6,988 nt of DNA, from contig JAUNIK010000140.1 of NCBI GenBank assembly GCA_030523505.1, positions 1 through 6,988 of the forward strand, written 5' to 3'. Shown here one piece after another: positions 1 to 5,692 of this stretch. A program made the position numbers and the translations under genes. Source of the DNA: Prevotellaceae bacterium (GTDB lineage Bacteria > Bacteroidota > Bacteroidia > Bacteroidales > Bacteroidaceae). The notes beneath the pieces were generated by a model. It did no database searches. It was not told where the DNA came from and saw nothing but the letters and a program-made list of their open reading frames with translations. How positions within the stretch are numbered: position 1 is the first letter of the stretch; every line of letters begins with the position of its first letter.

Positions 1-24
1 GGACTTGGGTGGGCTTTTCAATTT

Positions 25-1461
25 ATGGTATTCCTAATTAAAACACTTCAATTCATTCTGGCTATTTCCCTCTTGGTATTGCTCCACGAGGGTGGACACT
101 TCTTCTTCTCAAAGTTGTTTGGTGTCCGTGTAAACAAATTCTATGTGTTCTTCGACTGGAAGTTCTCGCTTTTCAGTTCTTACAGCAACTGGTTCCGCCG
201 TCTGCGTGGAAAGGCTCCTGTTGAGAAGAACGAGGACGGTTCCTACAAATATGATGGAACAGAGTATGGTATCGGTTGGATCCCTCTTGGCGGCTATTGC
301 CAGATTGAGGGAATGATCGACGAGACTCAGCATGACGCTGAGAAGTTGCAGGCTCCGGCACAGCCTTGGGAGTTCCGCGCAAAACCAACATGGCAGCGAC
401 TGCTCATCATGATTGGTGGTGTACTCGTGAACTTCCTCCTTGCGCTGTTCATCTATTCGATGGTGCTCTACACCTGGGGCGATGAGTATATTGCCACCAA
501 GGATATGACCTATGGTATGAAGTTCAACGATGATGCCAAGGCACTCGGATTCAAGGATGGCGATATCATGCTCGGCACTGACAAGGGCGAGTTTGTTACT
601 TTCGGAGCTGACCTCTATCGCGATTTGGCTGTTGCTTCTTCGTGTGATATCATCCGTGATGGTAAGAAGCAGACGATAGCTCTTCCTGGTGATCTCGATC
701 TGTTGAAGATGATGAAGACCACCCCTTCGTTTGTTCGTCCTCTCATTCCTTCTGTTGTCAACGAGGTGAGTACTGATGGTCCTGCAGCAAAGGCAGGAGT
801 ACAGTCGGGCGACAAGATTCTTGCTATTGCCGGAAAGAATGTTGATTCTTGGAACGATATTACCAACGAGTTGGGTCGCCTTGCCGATGGACTCACAGAA
901 GCTGAGACAGCCAAGGACTCGCTTGCATTGCTCACCCAGCAGATTGTGGTGATGCACAAAGGTGCAGAGTCGGCTGATACACTGACAATCCGTCTCAAAG
1001 ACAATGCTACACTGGGCGTGACATATAGCACCATTGCTGCTCTCTATAAGACAACAAAGAAGGAATATGGCTTCTTTGAGTCGTTCCCTGCTGGTGTGAA
1101 ATACGGACTGAATGTGCTCGGTGGATATGTAGGCGACCTGAAGTATGTCTTCTCTTCAGAGGGAGCAAAGTCGCTCGGTGGTTTCGGTACTATCGGTAGC
1201 CTCTTCCCAGCAGCATGGGATTGGCACATGTTCTGGCTCATGACAGCATTCCTGTCGATCATCCTCGCATTCATGAACATCCTTCCTATCCCAGCCCTTG
1301 ATGGTGGTCATGTGTTGTTCCTGCTCTACGAGATGATTACTCGTCGCAAGCCATCTGACAAGTTCATGATTGCTGCCGAGTATGTGGGTTTCGGAATCAT
1401 CCTGCTGTTGATGGTTGTGGCAAACCTCAACGATATCCTCCGTTGGGTAGGGTTGATGTAA
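25..1461 (+). CDS. rseP: RseP-family site-2 intramembrane zinc metalloprotease (M50)
   Basis: This is an inner-membrane protease that cleaves transmembrane segments of regulatory or signal-peptide substrates; in Proteobacteria it acts on anti-sigma factors. The zinc-binding HEGGH motif lies at residues 21-25 inside the first membrane helix. The conserved IPLGGY follows at 86-91, and a GGVLVNFLLA helix at about 131-150. A degenerate PDZ-like stretch covers about 165-220. A clearer PDZ domain begins near 244 (VNEVSTDGPAAKAGVQSGDKI). The third zinc ligand, Asp426, sits in NILPIPALDGGH (418-429), and a last helix covers about 453-468. At 478 residues it is slightly longer than E. coli RseP (about 450), partly through a charged insert around 57-79. 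The ATG at 25 fits the usual Bacteroidales N-terminus, with the helix carrying HExxH starting almost at once. The frame is open to the window edge upstream, so an earlier start cannot be strictly excluded. The substrate in this organism is unknown. Confidence 0.96.
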   Translation: MVFLIKTLQFILAISLLVLLHEGGHFFFSKLFGVRVNKFYVFFDWKFSLFSSYSNWFRRLRGKAPVEKNEDGSYKYDGTEYGIGWIPLGGYCQIEGMIDETQHDAEKLQAPAQPWEFRAKPTWQRLLIMIGGVLVNFLLALFIYSMVLYTWGDEYIATKDMTYGMKFNDDAKALGFKDGDIMLGTDKGEFVTFGADLYRDLAVASSCDIIRDGKKQTIALPGDLDLLKMMKTTPSFVRPLIPSVVNEVSTDGPAAKAGVQSGDKILAIAGKNVDSWNDITNELGRLADGLTEAETAKDSLALLTQQIVVMHKGAESADTLTIRLKDNATLGVTYSTIAALYKTTKKEYGFFESFPAGVKYGLNVLGGYVGDLKYVFSSEGAKSLGGFGTIGSLFPAAWDWHMFWLMTAFLSIILAFMNILPIPALDGGHVLFLLYEMITRRKPSDKFMIAAEYVGFGIILLLMVVANLNDILRWVGLM

Positions 1462-1465
1462 GGAG

Positions 1466-1533
1466 ACCCTCTCCGCCGCATAGCGGCACCTCCCCCATGA
1501 TGGGGAGGAGTTTATAATGTCTATATGCGGAGA
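1466..1533. repeat. G/C-rich palindromic (REP-like) element after rseP
   Basis: This compact imperfect palindrome begins about five bases after the rseP stop codon. It contains a small hairpin (GCCGC 1475-1479 with GCGGC 1483-1487) and a stronger one (CCTCCCC 1489-1495 with GGGGAGG 1502-1508, six-base loop). An alternative outer pairing joins TCTCCGC 1470-1476 to GCGGAGA 1527-1533. No long T-run follows, so it is not a textbook terminator, although it may slow RNA polymerase or protect the rseP mRNA 3' end. Its base composition differs sharply from the A/T-rich flanks. Similar G/C-rich palindromes are often dispersed in bacterial genomes; that this one is dispersed is inference, because only one copy is visible here. 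Confidence 0.6.
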
Positions 1534-1545
1534 CGGTGCCAATCC

Positions 1546-1576
1546 TTTGATTTTCCACTCGTTTGTTGTAACTTTG
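1546..1576 (+). promoter_or_regulatory. Upstream copy (P1) of duplicated Bacteroidetes-type promoter
   Basis: A TTTG at 1546-1549 (-33 element) is followed by exactly 19 bases and TAACTTTG at 1569-1576 (-7 element). This matches the Bacteroidetes housekeeping-sigma consensus TTTG / TAnnTTTG. All 31 bases, including the spacer, are identical to the second copy at 1631-1661. Transcription would start roughly 5-10 bases past the -7 element and run through P2 into the lipoprotein gene, giving a leader of about 100 bases. Confidence 0.72.
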
Positions 1577-1611
1577 GCTGTGCCGAAGTTATCACTGCAC
1601 TCGGGAAAACT

Positions 1612-1632
1612 AAATAAAAAGGATTTTTATTT
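1612..1632. promoter_or_regulatory. A/T-rich perfect inverted repeat between P1 and P2
   Basis: AAATAAAAA (1612-1620) and TTTTTATTT (1624-1632) form a perfect nine-base inverted repeat around GGA. It overlaps the first bases of the P2 -33 element and lies inside the predicted P1 leader. It could be a protein-binding palindrome or a weak RNA hairpin. Its all-A/T stem argues against a strong terminator. The role is unproven. Confidence 0.35.
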
Positions 1633-1661
1633 TGATTTTCCACTCGTTTGTTGTAACTTTG
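1631..1661 (+). promoter_or_regulatory. Proximal copy (P2) of duplicated Bacteroidetes-type promoter
   Basis: TTTG at 1631-1634, a 19-base spacer and TAACTTTG at 1654-1661, followed by C, give a near-ideal Bacteroidetes promoter. It ends 23 bases before the lipoprotein start codon, so the leader would be only about 15-20 bases, A-rich and without a Shine-Dalgarno sequence, as is usual in this phylum. Its position also argues that the lipoprotein starts at 1685, because an upstream in-frame ATG at 1517 would lie before both promoters. Confidence 0.85.
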
Positions 1662-1684
1662 CAGACAAAATAAAAAAATATAAG

Positions 1685-2845
1685 ATGAAAATAACAAAGA
1701 TTCTGCCAGTGGCGGCTCTTGCTGTGGCTATGCTGGCAACAACTTCATGCGACAATAAGAAGTTCCAGATCTCTGGTAATATCACCGAGGCAAAGGACTC
1801 TACTCTCTATCTTGAGAATGTAGGTCTCGACGGTGCTGTCGCTATCGATTCAGTGAAACTTGGTGAGGATGGTGAGTTCTGCTTTGCTGAGGCTGCCAAC
1901 GATGCCCCTGAGTTCTATCGCCTGCGTATCGCTAACCAGATCATCAACATCTCTATCGACTCAACAGAGACTGTCGGTGTGAAGGCTGCTTACCCTTCAA
2001 TGGCGTATAAGTATGAGGTGGAAGGTTCTGAGAACTGTTCAAAGATTAAGGAACTGGCTCTCCATCAGATGAACCTCCAGTCGCAGATCAACAAGATCAT
2101 CAACGACCCTACACTCAAGGTGTCGGCTGTTGAGGATAGTCTCGTTACTGTTGTCAACAACTACAAGAATTTCGTCAAGACCAACTACATCTTCAAGGAG
2201 CCAAACAAGTCGTACGCTTATTTCGCTCTCTTCCAGACATTCATTGCCGGTAACTCGTACAACCTCATCTTCAACCCACGTAGCAGCGAGGACGATGTGA
2301 AGGTGTTTGCTGCCGTTGCCACCAGCTGGGACACATTCCACCCAGGTGCTATCCGTGGTGAGAACCTCCATAACATTGCTATCGAGGGTTTGAAGAACGT
2401 GCGTATCCTCCAGGCACGCCAGTATGCTACCATCGATGCTGACAAGGTTGATACATCAGGTATCGTTGATATCGAACTCCTCGACAACAAGGGTACTCTG
2501 CGTAAACTCTCTGATTTGAAGGGCCATGTGGTGATGCTCGACTTCTGTTCTTTTGCACAGCAGGGTGTCACAGAGCGTATCATGATGATGCGTGAACTCT
2601 ACAACAAGTACCACGCTCAGGGTCTTGAAATCTATCAGGTTTCTGTTGGCGATGACGAGCACTTCTGGAAGACTCAGACAGCCGCTATCCCTTGGACATC
2701 AGTACGCGATGCACAGGGCGCTGCTTCTGCTCGCTACAATGTATTCGACCTCCCAACCTACTTCCTTATCAGCAAGAGCGGTACAGCAGAGTTGCGTGAT
2801 ATCCAGGTATCAGACATCGAGGCAGAAATCAAGAAACTCTTGTAA
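1685..2845 (+). CDS. DUF4369-type lipoprotein with redox-inactive thioredoxin-like domain
   Basis: A 386-residue exported lipoprotein, probably anchored to a membrane and facing the periplasm. Residues 1-21 are a lipoprotein signal peptide (MKITKILPVAALAVAMLATTS) with the lipidated Cys at 22. Residues 27 to about 125 look like the beta-rich DUF4369 domain (FQISGNI..., with ...AVAIDSVKLGEDGEFCF). A mainly helical linker covers about 125-255. The C-terminal part (about 260-386) has the AhpC/TlpA thioredoxin fold: LLDNKGTLRKLSDLKGHVVMLDF, and a cis-proline context DLPTYFLISKSG with Pro357. Where TlpA proteins carry WCxxC, this one reads DFCSFAQQGV, so the two catalytic cysteines are replaced by Gln292 and Val295. 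It is therefore unlikely to be a thiol-disulfide reductase, and a binding or structural role is more plausible. The in-frame ATG at 1517 would bury the signal peptide and precedes both promoters, so 1685 is preferred. It lies downstream of rseP but has its own promoters. Confidence 0.88.
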   Translation: MKITKILPVAALAVAMLATTSCDNKKFQISGNITEAKDSTLYLENVGLDGAVAIDSVKLGEDGEFCFAEAANDAPEFYRLRIANQIINISIDSTETVGVKAAYPSMAYKYEVEGSENCSKIKELALHQMNLQSQINKIINDPTLKVSAVEDSLVTVVNNYKNFVKTNYIFKEPNKSYAYFALFQTFIAGNSYNLIFNPRSSEDDVKVFAAVATSWDTFHPGAIRGENLHNIAIEGLKNVRILQARQYATIDADKVDTSGIVDIELLDNKGTLRKLSDLKGHVVMLDFCSFAQQGVTERIMMMRELYNKYHAQGLEIYQVSVGDDEHFWKTQTAAIPWTSVRDAQGAASARYNVFDLPTYFLISKSGTAELRDIQVSDIEAEIKKLL

Positions 2846-2880
2846 TTGCCAATCGTAGAAAATCTTCTATATATATAAAT

Positions 2881-2914
2881 AATGTGCAAGCCTTAATTGA
2901 CTTGCACATTTTTT
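2881..2914 (+). terminator. Intrinsic terminator of the lipoprotein gene
   Basis: A perfect ten-base stem (AATGTGCAAG 2881-2890 with CTTGCACATT 2901-2910) encloses a ten-base loop and runs into six consecutive T (2909-2914). It begins 35 bases after the lipoprotein stop. On the minus strand the stem is followed by a broken T-rich stretch, so it may also work weakly as a terminator for the converging PI-PLC transcript. Confidence 0.9.
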
Positions 2915-2954
2915 ATCTAGTCCTTACTAATTAAGCATATCCTCCGTATGGGTT

Positions 2955-2991
2955 CCCCCTCGCCTTGTGGAGAGGGGGCTAGGGGGTGAGG
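2955..2991. repeat. G/C-rich palindromic (REP-like) element after the PI-PLC gene
   Basis: CCCCCTC (2955-2961) pairs with GAGGGGG (2972-2978). Inside the loop a further CC/GG pair (2963-2964 with 2969-2970) closes a TTGT tetraloop. A G/C-rich tail containing AGGGGGTGAGG follows. Read on the minus strand, the element begins about eight bases after the PI-PLC stop codon, so like the element after rseP it abuts a gene's 3' end. C-rich hairpins of this style recur as dispersed intergenic repeats in many bacteria; dispersal in this genome is inferred, not seen. Confidence 0.6.
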
Positions 2992-2998
2992 CTCCTTT

Positions 2999-4669
2999 TT
3001 ATTTCAATACCTCCTCTACTACTTTCTTCACATCCTCGCTTGTTATCTCACCGTCGTCGTCCATATCGGCGGCTGGATTGTATTCGCCTTTGAGCAGGAT
3101 ATCTGTGGTGAGCATCACATCGGTGATGGTGCGGAGATTATCCTCGTTGATGTCGCCCTTCTTTTCTGGGTCAACAACATACACATTCTCTATTTCGTAG
3201 ATTCCACAGTCGAAATAAGCACCACCCCAGTTCTGCTGCTGCTTCACTGCGATGACATTCTTGCCCTTTACCAAGCCCTTCACCTCTTTAATAACAGGAC
3301 CGCCTGGGTTTGTCCAACCGTCGGCAGAATCAACTTTCTTGCCGTTCACATATATCTCATAATCGTCATCGTGGTAGCATTTCAGGTAGAAAGCCGATGA
3401 GCCCTTTGCTTTGTCGAGAGTGAACTCGCGGCGCAACCAGTAGCAGTTGTATTCGCCATCCCACTGAGTGCGATAAGGAGCGTTATAACTCTTTGAACCG
3501 ATAGGCATGTGAAGGCCCAATGTCCAACTTGAATCATCATAGTCGATGGCAGTCCAGTTGCCCGATGGGTTTGCGGGGTTGTCGGGATTCCCACCATTGC
3601 CAGCAGACTTAAAGATATATCGTGCAGTCCAGTCGCAGTCGGCACCCATTGGCAGGATGAACTTCTTGTCGCCCTTGGTGATGCAACCCTCAGTGGCATG
3701 CTCTTTTGCCATCAAAGCAAAGTTGTTATTGATGATAAGGTCAACAAGGTCCTTTCCATAATAGGTGTTATCGCCAGCGAAGTCCATCATGATAAATCCC
3801 ATAGGACCAACCTTGCCCGGCATATAATCCACGATTGTCTTGTTGCAAGTCTTGGCACACTCCTGAACACCGGCAGCTGTAGAAATACCGAGAGTTTTCT
3901 TAGAATATCCCGATGTATGGTTCATGTAGAGACGGTAGTCAGCCTCGTTCTCGCTGATGGAACGATTGAGGAGGTTCTTTATCTCAGTCTGTTTGTTTGC
4001 CAACTGACCACTTTCCGCCACATCATACATATCCTGTGTGGTGATGTGCATAAATGCGCCCGATGGACCTACGATGTCGCGATCGTAAACGGAATTGTCG
4101 CCACCACCATTGAGATATGCACCGATAGGACCGTTGTTATAGCTGTTGCGGCTCATGACAAGCAACTTGCCACGCATCTCCTTCACTGTGAGGGTAGGAG
4201 AGTAGTCGATGATGTAACTGCGTTTCGCGTTGAGACAGTTGTACATCTGTTCTGGCCAGGCATTCTTCTGGGAAGATGTTGCTCCGTCATCCTCATGACG
4301 CATTATGACGAAGAGGAACTCGTCAGGGTGCTGGTCGAGGAAGGCGCAAAGGGTATTGAGCGCATCATTGAACTTCACAGAGCTTTTCAAGATACCATGA
4401 TATATGTACATATTGCTTCCATCCCAGCGAGGACGCAGGTCGAACATTCTTACACCTTTGTTCAACTGATCGGCAAGAGAATATGTCTGGCAGTGGGCAC
4501 TACCTGACAAGCCACTTGTGCAGGCGTTATGTGAACCAGGGATGGAGAGACGGGCGAGGAAGAGGTTGTCGTCGAGATCCTTCATCCAGTTGCTGTAGTT
4601 AATATCCTGAGCCCACATCTGTGCTGAGGATGTGACTGCCAAGAGTAATGCAAGGAATAGTTTTTTCAT
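2999..4669 (-). CDS. Secreted PI-PLC X-domain phosphodiesterase with jelly-roll and dockerin-like domains
   Basis: A 556-residue exported protein with a Sec signal peptide (residues 1-20, cleavage probably before Gln21). Residues about 28-325 form a phosphatidylinositol-specific phospholipase C X domain. The first catalytic His is His47 in RLSIPGSHNA. GVRMFDLRPRW supplies Asp77 and Arg79, and YIYHG supplies the second catalytic His91. MGFIMMDFAGD supplies Asp296, at nearly the same spacing as Asp274 of the Bacillus cereus enzyme. Arg79 in place of a calcium ligand suggests the metal-independent bacterial type. Such enzymes cleave phosphatidylinositol or GPI-type lipids; the real substrate here is unknown. 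Residues about 336-497 resemble a galactose-binding-like beta-sandwich (DYDDSSW, YWLRREFTL, HDDDYEIYVNGK). Residues 505-556 are dockerin-like, with two 12-residue calcium loops (D506-D517 and D535-D546). The gene lies 51 bp after the esterase gene, with no recognisable promoter between, so co-transcription is likely. Its start follows an A-rich leader without a Shine-Dalgarno sequence. Confidence 0.9.
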   Translation of the reverse strand: MKKLFLALLLAVTSSAQMWAQDINYSNWMKDLDDNLFLARLSIPGSHNACTSGLSGSAHCQTYSLADQLNKGVRMFDLRPRWDGSNMYIYHGILKSSVKFNDALNTLCAFLDQHPDEFLFVIMRHEDDGATSSQKNAWPEQMYNCLNAKRSYIIDYSPTLTVKEMRGKLLVMSRNSYNNGPIGAYLNGGGDNSVYDRDIVGPSGAFMHITTQDMYDVAESGQLANKQTEIKNLLNRSISENEADYRLYMNHTSGYSKKTLGISTAAGVQECAKTCNKTIVDYMPGKVGPMGFIMMDFAGDNTYYGKDLVDLIINNNFALMAKEHATEGCITKGDKKFILPMGADCDWTARYIFKSAGNGGNPDNPANPSGNWTAIDYDDSSWTLGLHMPIGSKSYNAPYRTQWDGEYNCYWLRREFTLDKAKGSSAFYLKCYHDDDYEIYVNGKKVDSADGWTNPGGPVIKEVKGLVKGKNVIAVKQQQNWGGAYFDCGIYEIENVYVVDPEKKGDINEDNLRTITDVMLTTDILLKGEYNPAADMDDDGEITSEDVKKVVEEVLK

Positions 4670-4720
4670 ATAAGTTTTTGTTTTTATAGTCGCATTTAAG
4701 GGTATGGGGAAAGGGGCCTC

Positions 4721-5539
4721 TTAGAAGCTTCCCAACCATGCTTTGAGGTTCATAAGCATCTCGAGGTGATAGGCAAACGATGGTTTCATGCCCCATCCGT
4801 GGTTACCGTCAGGATATACCATCAGTGTGGCAGGCACATCGTGCTTATAAAGTTCGAAGTAATAGTTCACACCATTGGCAGGCACAACACAGTCGTCATC
4901 GTCGGAGAGACAGATGAACGCACGTGGAGTGGTGCGCGACACCTGAATGTCGTTGCTGTAGTTCAACTCATCCTTTTTCTTTGCCTTCTCGCCAAGCAGG
5001 TTGTCGTGGCTACCCTTATGGGTGAACTCTGGGTCCATCGTTATCACTGGGTAGAACAGAATCTGGAAGTTTGGTGCTGCATCGCCCTTTGAGTGAGTAG
5101 CGATGGTAGAAGCCAGATGACCACCGGCAGAGAATCCCATGATACCCACATCATTCGTGTCGATATGCCAGTGTTTAGCATTGGCACGCATCACACGCAT
5201 TGCCTGTTCTGCATCGCTGATAGGCACCTCCTTCTTGCCGTGAGGCATACGATATTTCAATACACCCACAGCAATGCCCTGACGGGTGAAGAACTCAGCC
5301 CAGTCGTGACCTTCATGGTCCATTGCCAGTGCCTCATAGGCACCTCCTGGACAGATAACAACGGCACGACCGCATGCACGCTTTGCCTGTGGCAGATATA
5401 CATACAATGTAGCGACATCGTTCTTGTCCTTGCTTTTTTCTATTGGCTTGCCCTTCCACAGGTCGATTTCGATTTTCTCCTGTGCCGACAAGTTCACAGC
5501 CATCGCTATCATAGCGAGAAAAATCAGTAATTTCTTCAT
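4721..5539 (-). CDS. Secreted alpha/beta hydrolase, esterase / acetylxylan-esterase-like
   Basis: A 272-residue exported serine hydrolase. Residues 1-19 are a Sec signal peptide (MKKLLIFLAMIAMAVNLSA, then Gln20), so it probably works in the periplasm or outside. The fold is that of the BD-FAE / acetylxylan-esterase-like group, which removes acyl groups from plant-glycan or other esters. The oxyanion segment is CPGGAY (63-68), and the nucleophile Ser137 sits in GFSAGG. The acidic residue lies in SDDDDCVVP (Asp215 or Asp216), and the catalytic His247 is in GNHGWGM. The catalytic set is complete and the length is normal for the family. Substrate cannot be told from sequence; a feruloyl or lipid-type ester is also possible. 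It is the first gene of a probable two-gene operon with the PI-PLC protein and has its own upstream promoter. Confidence 0.9.
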   Translation of the reverse strand: MKKLLIFLAMIAMAVNLSAQEKIEIDLWKGKPIEKSKDKNDVATLYVYLPQAKRACGRAVVICPGGAYEALAMDHEGHDWAEFFTRQGIAVGVLKYRMPHGKKEVPISDAEQAMRVMRANAKHWHIDTNDVGIMGFSAGGHLASTIATHSKGDAAPNFQILFYPVITMDPEFTHKGSHDNLLGEKAKKKDELNYSNDIQVSRTTPRAFICLSDDDDCVVPANGVNYYFELYKHDVPATLMVYPDGNHGWGMKPSFAYHLEMLMNLKAWLGSF

Positions 5540-5580
5540 ATCTTGTTATTGTTTTTTTCTGTTTGGTGAATAATTCGCCA

Positions 5581-5611
5581 CAAAGATAATAAATTTCATT
5601 GTAAAATGAAA
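5581..5611 (-). promoter_or_regulatory. Probable promoter of the esterase-PLC operon
   Basis: On the minus strand TATCTTTG (5588-5581) matches the Bacteroidetes -7 consensus TAnnTTTG. Nineteen bases upstream is TTTC (5611-5608), one mismatch from the -33 TTTG. The -7 element ends 41 bases before the esterase start codon. The imperfect -33 element suggests it may be weaker than the sdaA promoter or need an activator. Confidence 0.65.
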
Positions 5612-5628
5612 GTTCGAAAATGAAAGTT
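5594..5628. promoter_or_regulatory. Direct and inverted repeats between divergent promoters, candidate operator
   Basis: AAAATGAAAGTT occurs twice (5603-5614 and 5617-5628), a 14-base period with CG between the copies. TTTCATT (5594-5600) and AATGAAA (5605-5611) also form a seven-base inverted repeat around GTAA. The first copy covers the -33 region of the esterase promoter, and the second ends on the first base of the sdaA -33 element. That placement suits a regulator controlling both directions, but A/T-rich repeats can arise by chance and no factor is identified. Confidence 0.4.
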
Positions 5629-5658
5629 TTGCATTTATTGGGAAAATGAGTACCTTTG
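5628..5658 (+). promoter_or_regulatory. Promoter of sdaA
   Basis: TTTG (5628-5631), a 19-base spacer and TACCTTTG (5651-5658), followed by C, form a full match to the Bacteroidetes promoter consensus. The -7 element ends 34 bases before the sdaA start codon, giving a short leader without a Shine-Dalgarno sequence. The spacing is identical to that of the duplicated promoters of the lipoprotein gene. Confidence 0.85.
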
Positions 5659-5692
5659 CAACGGAAAAACTAATTGAATATTACCTAACCGT

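Noticed and set aside
1..24. Possible 3' end of an upstream gene such as dxr
   Set aside because: Reading frames 2 and 3 stay open to stops at 35-37 and 39-41, but the 11-12 residues visible do not match a tail I recognise.
109..957. A 282-codon open frame on the minus strand antisense to rseP
   Set aside because: rseP is certain from its motifs over this interval. The antisense product is His/Arg/Cys-rich without domain character, as expected from codon bias.
1517..1684. A longer N-terminus for the lipoprotein starting at the ATG at 1517
   Set aside because: It would add 56 residues ahead of an intact lipoprotein signal peptide and would be translated from DNA containing both promoter copies.
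3698..4507. A 269-codon open frame on the plus strand antisense to the PI-PLC gene
   Set aside because: It lies wholly inside a well-supported gene on the other strand, has no promoter or export signal, and its protein shows no family motif.
4670..4720. Separate promoter for the PI-PLC gene in the 51-bp gap
   Set aside because: No TAnnTTTG element occurs on the minus strand in the gap. Only an A-rich leader is visible.
5093..5530. A 145-codon plus-strand frame antisense to the esterase
   Set aside because: It mirrors the esterase coding frame, has no motif or promoter, and gives an odd His/Thr-rich composition.
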